DNA from: Streptomyces fuscichromogenes | GTDB lineage: Bacteria; Actinomycetota; Actinomycetes; Streptomycetales; Streptomycetaceae | NCBI RefSeq assembly: GCF_014645815.1 | Contig: NZ_BMML01000008.1 | Span: forward strand, 310,001 to 374,000 | Direction of reading: 5' to 3' | Length of the DNA stretch: 64,000 nt | Shown: positions 8,779-16,263 of the stretch, piece by piece | Layout of the letters: the number at the start of each line of letters is the position of its first letter | Numbering within the stretch: the first letter of the stretch is position 1 | Notes under the pieces: model-generated | Told to the model about the DNA's origin: nothing | Seen by the model: only the letters and a program-made list of their open reading frames with translations | Database searches by the model: none | Position numbers and translations under genes: made by a program

Positions 8779-9587
8779 ACGACCACTCCGTTGCTCTTCT
8801 TCTCTATGGTCAGGGCGGGCGAGGGCCGGCTCGCCCGGGGAGCGCGCTGGTGGTACCAGCCCAGCAGGGCGTGTTCGCAGAGCAGGAGCAGCACGCTCAG
8901 GCCGTAGCCGAGGACGCCGATGAGGAGGGTGCCGGCCCAGGTCTCGGCGACGTGGAAGCTGGATCCGCTCTGCAGGATGAAGTTGCCGAGCCCGATCGGC
9001 GAGCCGTAGATCTCGCTGACGACCATGAGGACGACGGCGACGGACAGGGCGACCCGGACGCCCGCGAAGACCTGTGGCAGGGCGCCGGGGAGGACGACCC
9101 GGCGGAGCTGGAGGTGCCAGGGGACCCGGTAGCCGCGGGACGTCTCGTGCACGGCGGGGTTGATCTGGCCCACCCCGGCGACGGTGTTGAGCAGGATCGG
9201 CCAGAGCGAGCCGAGGAAGATCAGGAAGACCTTGGGGCCGGAGCCTATGCCGAGGGTCAGGATGATGACCGGCACGAAGCCGACGGTCGGGGTGGCGCGG
9301 GCGAAGTCGAGGAGCGGGCCGAGCGCCAGGCGCAGGGTGCGGACCTCTCCGATCACCAGGCCCGCGGCGACGCCGACGACGGTGGCGAGGGCCAGGCCGA
9401 GGACGATGTTGCGCAGGCTGAACCAGAGGTCGTCGAGGAGGCCGCCGCCCGCGAGCTGGTCCCACAGGGTGTGCAGGACCGTGGTCAGGGGCGGGAAGTA
9501 GAAGCTGGTGCTGCCCGCGGTCGATACCAACAGGATCACGAACACCAGGACGGGGAGCCAGAGTTGGCGCAGGATACGACCGGTCAC
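8775..9587 (-). CDS. ABC importer permease 2 (SsuC-like)
   Basis: 270-aa inner-membrane permease of the binding-protein-dependent family, with about six hydrophobic segments. GTG at 9587 is chosen because it overlaps the preceding stop (GTGA) and starts the normal N-terminus VTGRILRQLWLP. The cytoplasmic coupling loop EAA-like segment is around SRGYRVPWHLQLRRVVLPGA, where the ATPase docks. It ends with a charged tail (RASRPSPALTIEKKSNG). It pairs with the permease at 9584-10351, probably as a heterodimer. Confidence 0.9.
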   Translation of the reverse strand: MTGRILRQLWLPVLVFVILLVSTAGSTSFYFPPLTTVLHTLWDQLAGGGLLDDLWFSLRNIVLGLALATVVGVAAGLVIGEVRTLRLALGPLLDFARATPTVGFVPVIILTLGIGSGPKVFLIFLGSLWPILLNTVAGVGQINPAVHETSRGYRVPWHLQLRRVVLPGALPQVFAGVRVALSVAVVLMVVSEIYGSPIGLGNFILQSGSSFHVAETWAGTLLIGVLGYGLSVLLLLCEHALLGWYHQRAPRASRPSPALTIEKKSNGVVV

Positions 9588-10351
9588 GCCGCCTCCCCCG
9601 CCCGGACCGGGGGCCGCCAGCGCAGCAGCCGGTGTTCGGCGTACTGGGCGAGCAGGGTGATCGAGTAGCCGATCGTGCCGGCCGTCAGGATGTAGGCGTA
9701 CGCCCGGTCCGAGGCACCGGCCTGCTGCGACTCCATGATCATGTGGCCGATGCCGGGGAGCGTGGTGAGCACCTCGACGCCGATGGCGACCAGCACGGAG
9801 GTGGTCGCGGCCAGGCGCAGGCCGGTCATCACCGACGGCACGGCTCCGGGCAGGATCACCCGGCGGAAGCGCAGCAGGCGCGGGATGCGGTAGGTCCGTA
9901 CGGTCTCGTGGACCGACGGGGTGACGCTGCGGGCGCCGTACTGGGACTGGAGCAGGACCGGGAAGACGCAGGCGACGAAGACGACCGTGGCCTTCATGCC
10001 CGGGGTCGAGCCGAGGACCAGCAGGAACACCGGGAGCAGGGCGATCACCGGGAAGGAGCGCAGGATCTCCACCAGCAGCCGGGAGGACTCCTCGGCCGCC
10101 GCGTACACCCCGGTGACCAGGCCGACCGGGATGCCGACGGCGACGGCCGCCAGGAGCCCGATGACCGCGCCGTCCAGGGTGTCGCCGACGGCCTGCCAGT
10201 AGGTCCCGCTGCCGAGCAGGTCGCCGAGCGCGCCGGCGACGGCGGCGGGGCCGGGCAGCGCGGTCGGACTCACCACGCCCACCGCCGCGACCAGCCCCCA
10301 CAGCGCCAGCACACCGGCGACCGCGCCGAGTTGGAGGAGACGGACCTTCAC
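9584..10351 (-). CDS. ABC importer permease 1 (SsuC-like)
   Basis: 255-aa membrane permease with an N-terminal membrane segment (LLQLGAVAGVLALWGLVAAV) and about five more. The EAA-like loop is VRTYRIPRLLRFRRVILPGA. It shares the layout of the following permease gene, so the importer uses two different membrane subunits. It overlaps both neighbours by four bases. In the nitrate/sulfonate/NMT1 group one homodimeric permease is more common; the two-permease form is seen in some clusters for aromatic or pyrimidine-like substrates. Confidence 0.9.
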   Translation of the reverse strand: MKVRLLQLGAVAGVLALWGLVAAVGVVSPTALPGPAAVAGALGDLLGSGTYWQAVGDTLDGAVIGLLAAVAVGIPVGLVTGVYAAAEESSRLLVEILRSFPVIALLPVFLLVLGSTPGMKATVVFVACVFPVLLQSQYGARSVTPSVHETVRTYRIPRLLRFRRVILPGAVPSVMTGLRLAATTSVLVAIGVEVLTTLPGIGHMIMESQQAGASDRAYAYILTAGTIGYSITLLAQYAEHRLLRWRPPVRAGEAA

Positions 10352-11355
10352 GAGGTCACCACGGGTGCCTGGTCCCAGTACACGTCGGCGTCCTTGGGCT
10401 CCGTGTCGAGCAGCCCGAACTCGTGCATCTTGGTGATCACCGTGCGCATCATCGTCCTGTTGAGGTTCTTGTCGTAGTAGCTGATGTCGTGGGCGTCGAT
10501 GAAGGAGGCGTCGACCTGGGTGTACTTCTTGTCGATCGCCTTGACGGCCGCGGGGTGCGCGTCGGCGTAGGTGATGGCCTTGGCGACGGCGTCGATGAAC
10601 TTCTTGGCGGTGTCGCCGTTGGCCGACAGGTACTTCTGGCTGGCGAAGAGCAGGCCCTGGACCATGCCGGGCAGGTCGTTCATGCCGTTGCCGATGGAGC
10701 GCAGTCCGCTGTCCTTGGCGGCGAAGTAGAACGGGCCGAAGGAGAACACCGCGTCCGTCTTCCCTGACTTGGCGGCGTCGGTGAGCGAGGTCGTGGGCAG
10801 CGCCACGAACTTGATCTTCGAGGGGTCGCCGCCGGCCTGCTGGGTCAGGTACTCGCAGATGAACTGGATGGTGCCGCCGAGCGCGGAGATGCCGACGGTC
10901 CTGCCCTCCAGGTCCTTGAAGGACGTGATCTTGCTGTCCTTCTTCACCAGCAGGCCGTCGGTGGGGTCGGTCTTCGTCGTCGCGGACTGGAGGCCGGTGA
11001 CGATCCGGATCCCCATGCCGGAGGCCGCGCCCTTGAGGAAGCCGGAGCTGTCGGTCATGGCGAACTGGGCCTCGCCGTTGAGGACGGAGGGCGCGTTCTG
11101 CGAGGTGTCCTGGGCGCCGGCCTTGATGGTGACGTCGAGGCCCGCGTCCTTGAAGTAGCCCTGCTGCTCGGCTATGTAGAGCGGCTCGAAGATGGCGCCG
11201 TTGGAGCGCAGCACGGTGATCTTCGCCTTGCCGTCGGCGGTCCGGGTGCCGGCGGCCGAGTCCCCGCCGCAGGCGGTGGCGGTCAGCGACAGGGTTGCGG
11301 CCAGGGCGGTGAGAAGGCCGAGGGTGCGGCGCCGCGGGATTCTCGAAGTGTGCAT
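10348..11355 (-). CDS. Substrate-binding lipoprotein (NMT1/SsuA-like)
   Basis: 335-aa lipoprotein with a lipobox ending at Cys29 (SLTATACGG) after an Arg-rich n-region. The mature part opens ITVLRSNGAIFEPLYIAEQQ, the hallmark of NMT1/SsuA/TauA binding proteins, and carries the segment GEAQFAMTDSSGFL. The family captures small anions, sulfonates, pyrimidine precursors or aromatic acids outside the membrane. ATG at 11355 has AGGAG upstream. It follows the FAD oxidase gene by 26 bp and overlaps the permease gene. Because the importer sits inside an operator-linked block, its ligand is probably the growth substrate or an early product. Confidence 0.9.
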   Translation of the reverse strand: MHTSRIPRRRTLGLLTALAATLSLTATACGGDSAAGTRTADGKAKITVLRSNGAIFEPLYIAEQQGYFKDAGLDVTIKAGAQDTSQNAPSVLNGEAQFAMTDSSGFLKGAASGMGIRIVTGLQSATTKTDPTDGLLVKKDSKITSFKDLEGRTVGISALGGTIQFICEYLTQQAGGDPSKIKFVALPTTSLTDAAKSGKTDAVFSFGPFYFAAKDSGLRSIGNGMNDLPGMVQGLLFASQKYLSANGDTAKKFIDAVAKAITYADAHPAAVKAIDKKYTQVDASFIDAHDISYYDKNLNRTMMRTVITKMHEFGLLDTEPKDADVYWDQAPVVTS

Positions 11356-11381
11356 GGAACAGCTCTCCTTGAGTAGGGAAG

Positions 11382-12752
11382 TCAGCGGGTCCGCGCGGAG
11401 GCCGCGGCGGCGTAGGCGGTGGTGGACTCGGCCGGCGTCATGTAGGTGCGGAACCGGCCCTCGGGGTCGTACACGGCCCGGATCTCCTCCAGACGGGAGG
11501 CGTTGGCCGGGCTGAGCCCTTCGTCGAAGCGGTCCGCGACGTTGTTGTCGGAGAACTGGAGCCCCTTCGACAGGTGCTGGATCGCGGCGAGTTCCCCGTG
11601 TGCCCAGCGCTCGTGGCGGAGGTCCTCGGCGGGGTCCGTCCAGCCCGCGTTGGGCGAGAGGTAGAGCTTGGCCTGGCTGGACCAGCAGGCGTCGGGACGC
11701 TCCGGGAAGCCGCCCCAGAGCATCCACAGGACATGGCTGGTGGTGTCCGGGATCGAGTCGAACAGCGGCCGGGACGCGGCCAGCACCTTGTCGGCCGGCT
11801 CGTCGGTCCAGATCCCGTCGAGGGCCCAGCGCAGGCCGGCCGGCGTCATCCGGTCGGCGTGCCCGTAGAGCTCGGCCATGCTCGTCCCGGCCCCGGCGAC
11901 CACGCACAGCGCCTCGTCCCGGAAGGGCGCGGTCTCCAGCAGCGCGAGCGGGTCGGAGTCGTCGTCCTGTGCGAAGGCGGTCGCGGTGACCGACACGGTC
12001 GGCCGGCCGAGGCCCTCCACGAAGCCGACCTTGGCCGAGAACTCGACCTCCTCCGGCAGGAGTTCGAGCGTGTCGTGGGTCCAGGCCAGCACCTCGTCGC
12101 GGAGGTCGAGAGGGTAGCTGTGCAGGGTGCGCAGCAGCCGCCGCGGGGCCGGGTGCAGGGCGAGGTGGAAGCGGGTGACGACTCCGGGGAAGCCGGGGCC
12201 GCTGCCGCGCGCCGCCCACAGCAGGGCGGGGTGGTTCGCGTCGGTGGCGTGGACCGGGGTGCCGTCGGCGAGGACGACGTCCACGGCCCGGATGCTCAGA
12301 CAGGCGGGGCCGAGGTGACGGGAGTCCCAGCCGTAGCCGCCGCCGAGCAGGAAGCCGCCGAGGCCGACCGTGGGGGCGTGGCCGGTGGGGAAGAACAGGC
12401 CGTGCGGGGCGGCGGCTTCGAGCAGGGCGGGTCCGGTGGCGGCGGGCTGGACGGTCGCCGTCCGGGTGGCCGGGTCGACGGTCACCTCCGTCAGCCGGGA
12501 GAGGTCGAGCAGCATGCCGCCGTCGCGGACGCCGTTGCCGACCCAGCTGTGCCCGCCGGAGCGGATGCCGATCGGCCATGCCTTGGCACGGGCCAGCCGG
12601 ACGGCCGCGACGACGTCCGGTTCGTTACGGGCGAGCACGATGACGTCGGGGTGCCGGTCGGGTTTGCGTTCGTTCCAGACGGCGTCGAGACGGGCCCGTT
12701 CGTAGGCCGCGTCGCCGCGCCGGATGAGCGTGCCCTGGGGCAGCTGGTGCAT
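11382..12752 (-). CDS. FAD-linked oxidoreductase, berberine-bridge-enzyme type
   Basis: 456-aa flavoenzyme of the VAO/BBE family. The PP-loop RSGGHS (64-69) carries His68, the usual 8-alpha histidyl-FAD ligand. The second anchor is expected as Cys in a GxCP motif, but here it reads GHAP (124-127), with Ala126, so only single covalent attachment is possible. The glycine-rich block GLGGFLLGGGYGWDSRHLGP follows. The C-terminal BBE segment carries LYLSPNAGWTDPAEDLRHER and YDPEGRF. Such enzymes oxidise alcohols, sugars or aromatics using O2. ATG at 12752 has GAGGAG upstream. It is the first gene of the importer operon, with operator site 3 about 34 bp before its start. There is no signal peptide. 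Confidence 0.88.
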   Translation of the reverse strand: MHQLPQGTLIRRGDAAYERARLDAVWNERKPDRHPDVIVLARNEPDVVAAVRLARAKAWPIGIRSGGHSWVGNGVRDGGMLLDLSRLTEVTVDPATRTATVQPAATGPALLEAAAPHGLFFPTGHAPTVGLGGFLLGGGYGWDSRHLGPACLSIRAVDVVLADGTPVHATDANHPALLWAARGSGPGFPGVVTRFHLALHPAPRRLLRTLHSYPLDLRDEVLAWTHDTLELLPEEVEFSAKVGFVEGLGRPTVSVTATAFAQDDDSDPLALLETAPFRDEALCVVAGAGTSMAELYGHADRMTPAGLRWALDGIWTDEPADKVLAASRPLFDSIPDTTSHVLWMLWGGFPERPDACWSSQAKLYLSPNAGWTDPAEDLRHERWAHGELAAIQHLSKGLQFSDNNVADRFDEGLSPANASRLEEIRAVYDPEGRFRTYMTPAESTTAYAAAASARTR

Positions 12753-12785
12753 GGCCGTCTCCTCACGCGTTTCATCCGGGACCAT

Positions 12786-12797
12786 ACTGTCGACACT
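12786..12797. promoter_or_regulatory. Operator site 3, ACTGTCGACACT
   Basis: Perfect TGTCGACA palindrome, extended to 12 bp of near symmetry, in the 104-bp gap before the oxidase-importer operon. It implies a separate promoter for this operon even though the upstream gene runs in the same direction. Confidence 0.6.
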
Positions 12798-12856
12798 TTC
12801 GGCCTTCAAGACATCTGCAGTCGAAATATCTGGCATCTCTGGCGACACTAGGCGCC

Positions 12857-13873
12857 TCACTGGGGAGGCCGGAAAGACGGGTTGTCGGTTGGGTGCGGCT
12901 CCGCGGGGGCTGGTCGCGCAGGTCCCCGCGCCCCTTCGGGGCGCGTCATCGGCTCGAAGTCGAAGAGTTCGGCCGGGTTGTTCACCAGGAGTCGTTGCAG
13001 GTGGGCCGGGTCGGGGGCGATGTGGTCGAGGAGGTCGACCAGGAGGCCGTCGTCCGGGGCCTCGCCGGTGATGTTGACGTGGGGATAGTCGGTCCCCCAC
13101 ACCACCCGCTCGGGCGCGTACGCGACCAGCGACGCGGCGAGGCCGACGGCGTCGGTGTACGGCGGCCCCTGGAGGGAGACCCGGTCGACCCCGCTCACCT
13201 TGACCCACACATCCCCCGTGTCGAGCAGCGCGCGCAGGGTGCGGGTGGCCGGGCTGTCCCGGCCCGCGCCCAGGTCGACCCGGCCCATGTGGTCGATCAC
13301 CACCCGGCCGGGCAGCGCGCGCACGAGGTCCGCCAGGCCCGGCAGGTCCTCGCCCCGCACATGGAGCTGGGCGGCCCAGCCGAGGCCGTCCACGCGTTCC
13401 AGCACGGCGTCGATCTCCGCACCGGTGGGCCGGCTGCGCAGATGGGGCAGGAAGTTGAGCCGGAAGGCCCGCACCCCCGCCCGGTGCAGTTCCTCGGCCT
13501 CGGCCCGGCCGGTCGTCTCGCCGATCAGGGCCACCCCCCGCAGCCGCCCCGAGCCGGCCGCGAGGGCGTCGAGCAGCACCCGGTGGTCGTGACCGTGGCA
13601 GGACGACTGCACGACCACCGCCCGGGTCAGCCCCAGGCGGGCGTGCAGGGCGCCGAGTTGCTCCTTGGGCGCGTCCAGCGGGGTGAAGGTGCGCTCCGGT
13701 GCGTACGGGAAGACGTCGGCGGGCCCGAAGACATGACAGTGGGCGTCGCAACTGCCCGGCGGCAGGCGGAGCTTCGGCACCCGGGGCGCCGGGTGCGGGG
13801 GCGGGCAGCCCCGCGAGGGAGCGGTGCCGGGCGACGGGTTGCGGGGCGGGGCGGTGGCGGTGGGCTCAGTCAC
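12857..13873 (-). CDS. Amidohydrolase 2 family (2-pyrone-4,6-dicarboxylate lactonase-like)
   Basis: 338-aa TIM-barrel hydrolase of the group that includes LigI and other lactonases. Metal or catalytic residues seen: His45 and His47 (CDAHCHVFGP), His171 (AQLHVRGEDL), His195 (VVIDHMGRVD) and Asp262 (VVWGTDYPH). GTG at 13873 overlaps the stop of the preceding SDR gene by eight bases. The Pro-rich first 35 residues are unusual. The last 28 or so residues (from ARGPARPAPAEPHP) are encoded by intergenic repeat copy 2, so the original stop has been replaced by read-through into the repeat. Likely activity is hydrolysis of a lactone or cyclic dicarboxylate intermediate. Confidence 0.85.
   Translation of the reverse strand: MTEPTATAPPRNPSPGTAPSRGCPPPHPAPRVPKLRLPPGSCDAHCHVFGPADVFPYAPERTFTPLDAPKEQLGALHARLGLTRAVVVQSSCHGHDHRVLLDALAAGSGRLRGVALIGETTGRAEAEELHRAGVRAFRLNFLPHLRSRPTGAEIDAVLERVDGLGWAAQLHVRGEDLPGLADLVRALPGRVVIDHMGRVDLGAGRDSPATRTLRALLDTGDVWVKVSGVDRVSLQGPPYTDAVGLAASLVAYAPERVVWGTDYPHVNITGEAPDDGLLVDLLDHIAPDPAHLQRLLVNNPAELFDFEPMTRPEGARGPARPAPAEPHPTDNPSFRPPQ
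12908..12946 (+). repeat. Intergenic repeat copy 2, inside a coding 3' end
   Basis: Reads CTGGTCGCGCAGGTCCCCGC followed by GCCCCTTCGGGGCGCG, whose last part is a CCCC-TTCG-GGGG hairpin. Unlike the other copies it lies within a reading frame, encoding the C-terminal tail of the amidohydrolase on the opposite strand. Confidence 0.65.
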
Positions 13874-14702
13874 AGCGGGCCGTCATTCCGCCGTCGACGA
13901 CGATCTCGGTGCCGGTGACGAACCGCGCCTCGTCACAGGCCAGGAACAGCGCCGCGTACGCCGTGTCCCGCCCGTCCCCCATGAAGCCGAGCGGGATCCG
14001 GGCCTGGCGCTGGGCCAGCAGCTTCGCCACGTCGCCGCCCGCGCGCTGCCCGGCCAGCCGGGCCTCGACCATCGGGGTGTGCAGCTGCCCCGGTACGACG
14101 GTGTTGACCCGGATGCCGTCCGGCGCGTACTGAACGGCCGTCACCCTGGACAGCTGGATGACCGCCGCCTTGGCCGCCGCGTACCCGGCCTGTGCGGCCC
14201 CGGTCCAGCGCAGCCCGGAGCAGGAGGAGGTGTTGACGATCGCCCCTCCCCCGCCGGCCCGCATGACCGGGATGACGTGCTTGCAGGCGAGGAAGGCGCT
14301 GGTGAGGTTGGTCCGCAACTGGCTCTCCCAGTCGTCGAGACCCAGCTCGACGGCACCGCCCGGCCGGGAGCCGCCCACGTTGTTGACGAGGATGTCGATG
14401 CGGCCGGTCCGGGCGGCCGTCTCGGTGAAGTAGGCCTGGACGGCGTCGGGTTCGGTGACGTCCAGGAGGTCGGTGCGGACCGTGCCGCCCTCGGCGCGGA
14501 CCTGGTCCGCGGTGTTCTCCAGCGCGTCCTTGTCCCGGTCGGTCAGCAGGACGGTGGCGCCCTCGCGGGCGAAGAGCACGGCGGCGGCACGGCCGTTGCC
14601 CCAGCCGGGGCCGACACTTCCGGCGCCGCCGATGACGGCGACCTTGCCGGCGAGCCGCCCTGACCGGGCACCGCGCGGGTGGTCGGGCATGTCCTGAAGC
14701 AC
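13866..14702 (-). CDS. Short-chain dehydrogenase/reductase 3
   Basis: 278-aa classical SDR. GTG at 14702 is chosen because GGGAGG lies 6 bases upstream. The cofactor loop is GGAGSVGPGWGNG (25-37), longer than usual. Asp55 ends beta-2, NNVG is at 107-110, and the catalytic Ser160, Tyr174 and Lys178 (GYAAAKAA) are present. The C-terminus FVTGTEIVVDGG is standard. It is the first gene of the two-gene unit SDR-amidohydrolase and is divergent from the DRE-TIM lyase gene across a 164-bp region with two operator sites. It probably oxidises a hydroxy acid or dihydrodiol-type intermediate (inference). Confidence 0.88.
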   Translation of the reverse strand: MLQDMPDHPRGARSGRLAGKVAVIGGAGSVGPGWGNGRAAAVLFAREGATVLLTDRDKDALENTADQVRAEGGTVRTDLLDVTEPDAVQAYFTETAARTGRIDILVNNVGGSRPGGAVELGLDDWESQLRTNLTSAFLACKHVIPVMRAGGGGAIVNTSSCSGLRWTGAAQAGYAAAKAAVIQLSRVTAVQYAPDGIRVNTVVPGQLHTPMVEARLAGQRAGGDVAKLLAQRQARIPLGFMGDGRDTAYAALFLACDEARFVTGTEIVVDGGMTARCD

Positions 14703-14750
14703 AGGGGCCTCCCTTCGTGGGGGTTCGGAGCCTGCCGACAGTCATAGCCA

Positions 14751-14762
14751 AGTGTCGACACA
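14751..14762. promoter_or_regulatory. Operator site 4, AGTGTCGACACA
   Basis: TGTCGACA palindrome in the divergent region between SDR 3 and the DRE-TIM lyase. A further half site (GCCGACAGT) lies about 15 bp to its left. Confidence 0.6.
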
Positions 14763-14813
14763 AAGTAAACATGACGCCGTCGATACGCTGATCCTGAGCA
14801 TCTTCTTGCCAAG

Positions 14814-14825
14814 TGTGTCGACAGA
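14814..14825. promoter_or_regulatory. Operator site 5, TGTGTCGACAGA
   Basis: TGTCGACA palindrome 63 bp to the right of site 4 (about six helical turns), 42 bp before the GTG start of the lyase gene. The pair could allow looping or cooperative binding (inference). Confidence 0.6.
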
Positions 14826-14866
14826 GGGCTTGTATGGGGTGTACGCGAGGAACCTGGAGGACCCCT

Positions 14867-16192
14867 GTGCGGAAACCCCCCGTCTTCACCCCGGAGGAGC
14901 TCGCCCGCTTCCGCGCCGAGCTCGCCGCCCGGCGGGCGCCCGGCGCCCACGAACCCGGCCGCTGGTCGGTCAGCCCGCTCAACCGCCGTACCGACGTGGT
15001 GGGTTCACTGCCCGGGACGGTCCGGCTGCGGGACGCGACCCTGCGATCCCTGGAGACCCTGCCGGGCGTCACGGCCCCGGTCGCGGCGAAGCAGGCGTTT
15101 CTGCGGCGGGTGGTGGCGACCGGGGTGCCGGAGGTCGTCACCGCCGGGCCCGGCGGACGCGCCGAGGACGTGCTGAAGGCGGAGGTGGACCTGGTCAAGG
15201 ACGAGAACCCGAGGTGCCGGGTGATCTGCCCGCTGATGCGCTCGACGGACGACATCGACCGGGCCGCGCGGGCCGGTTACGACGCCGTGCAGGTGTGGGT
15301 GCAGGGCTTCGGCGAGACGGCGCTGCTCTACCGGCCCGACGTGTACGCGGCCGCCTGGCGGGGCGAGGAGTGGCGCACCGAGGACACCCCGCGCGACCGG
15401 ACCGCCGTACTGGACCGGGCCGCCCGGCTCATCGGGTACGCCCGCTCGCTCGGCCTGGACGTGATCGCCCCGATGCTGATGGTGTCGTACCTGACGGAGG
15501 AGGACCACGCCACCACCGTCGCCGCGCTCACCGCGGCGGGCGCCGGCGAGCTGACGCTCTTCGACGGGCCGGGCGCGCTGAGTCCCGAGGCGTACGGCCA
15601 TCTCGTGCGCCGGACCCTGGAGTTGGCGCCGGACGTGGCGGTGGGTCTGCATCCGCACAACACCTTCGGACTGGCCGTCGGCTGTGCGGTGGCCGCGGTC
15701 CGCGCCGGTGCCGGCGCCGTCGAGCTGTCGGTCAACGGCTACTGCGGCGGCCCCGGCAACGCCGATCTCGCCGCCACCGCGCTGGCCTTCGAGGCCGTCT
15801 ACGGCGTCCGCACCGGCGTCCGCACCGAGAACCTCACCGAACTCTCGCGGCTCGGCGCCGAGTTGACGGGCTACCGGACCGCCTGGAACCACCCGGTCAC
15901 CGGCCCGGACGCCTTCTGCTGGGGCGGCCTGGACTTCATCACCCAGGAGACGGCCGTCGACCCGCTGCTCCACAACTGCGTGGAGCCGTCCCTGGTCGGC
16001 AACGAGCGCCGGATCCCCGTCACCCCGGACAGCGGCCCCTACACCCTGGCCGACCGGACGGCAGCCCTGGGCATCGAGCTGCCGCCCGCCGGCCTGGACC
16101 GACTGCTGTCACAGGTACGGCAGTTGATGTCCCGGGAGCAGCGCCTCGCCACCGACGAGGATCTCCGGGCCCTGGCCCGCGCACTGGGCTGA
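14867..16192 (+). CDS. DRE-TIM metallolyase (HMG-CoA lyase/pyruvate carboxyltransferase-like)
   Basis: 441-aa enzyme of the HMGL-like family. GTG at 14867 follows GGAGG (14856-14860); an upstream in-frame GTG at 14813 would put the operator inside the gene and is rejected. The DRE-TIM signature is RLRDATLR (Arg55, Asp56, Arg60), and the divalent-metal ligands are His262 and His264 (GLHPHNTFGLAVG). The loop VNGYCGGPGNAD (289-300) matches the family's glycine-rich loop. Members make or break C-C bonds next to pyruvate or acetyl groups; here an aldol cleavage ending the pathway is likely. The C-terminal 100 residues extend past the barrel. It is alone on its strand and ends at a terminator. Confidence 0.85.
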   Translation: MRKPPVFTPEELARFRAELAARRAPGAHEPGRWSVSPLNRRTDVVGSLPGTVRLRDATLRSLETLPGVTAPVAAKQAFLRRVVATGVPEVVTAGPGGRAEDVLKAEVDLVKDENPRCRVICPLMRSTDDIDRAARAGYDAVQVWVQGFGETALLYRPDVYAAAWRGEEWRTEDTPRDRTAVLDRAARLIGYARSLGLDVIAPMLMVSYLTEEDHATTVAALTAAGAGELTLFDGPGALSPEAYGHLVRRTLELAPDVAVGLHPHNTFGLAVGCAVAAVRAGAGAVELSVNGYCGGPGNADLAATALAFEAVYGVRTGVRTENLTELSRLGAELTGYRTAWNHPVTGPDAFCWGGLDFITQETAVDPLLHNCVEPSLVGNERRIPVTPDSGPYTLADRTAALGIELPPAGLDRLLSQVRQLMSREQRLATDEDLRALARALG

Positions 16193-16198
16193 GCGGCC

Positions 16199-16232
16199 GG
16201 CCCGGTGGCCGTGACGGGTCGGCCACCGGGCC
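16199..16232. terminator. Bidirectional terminator hairpin
   Basis: Perfect 12-bp arms GGCCCGGTGGCC and GGCCACCGGGCC around a 10-base loop, between the convergent lyase and dioxygenase genes. Confidence 0.7.
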
Positions 16233-16263
16233 TGCGGTGTCAGGTGCTCCGGGCCCGTCGGCC

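Noticed and set aside
5788..8907. Open frame of 1039 codons on the plus strand
   Set aside because: Gly/Val/Asp-rich antisense shadow of the beta-helix and ATPase genes.
1..16192. L-fuconate or L-rhamnonate type sugar-acid pathway
   Set aside because: SDR, amidohydrolase and FAH parts fit, but there is no dehydratase of the enolase family and no sugar ABC or MFS transporter; the BBE oxidase and NMT1 importer are not explained.
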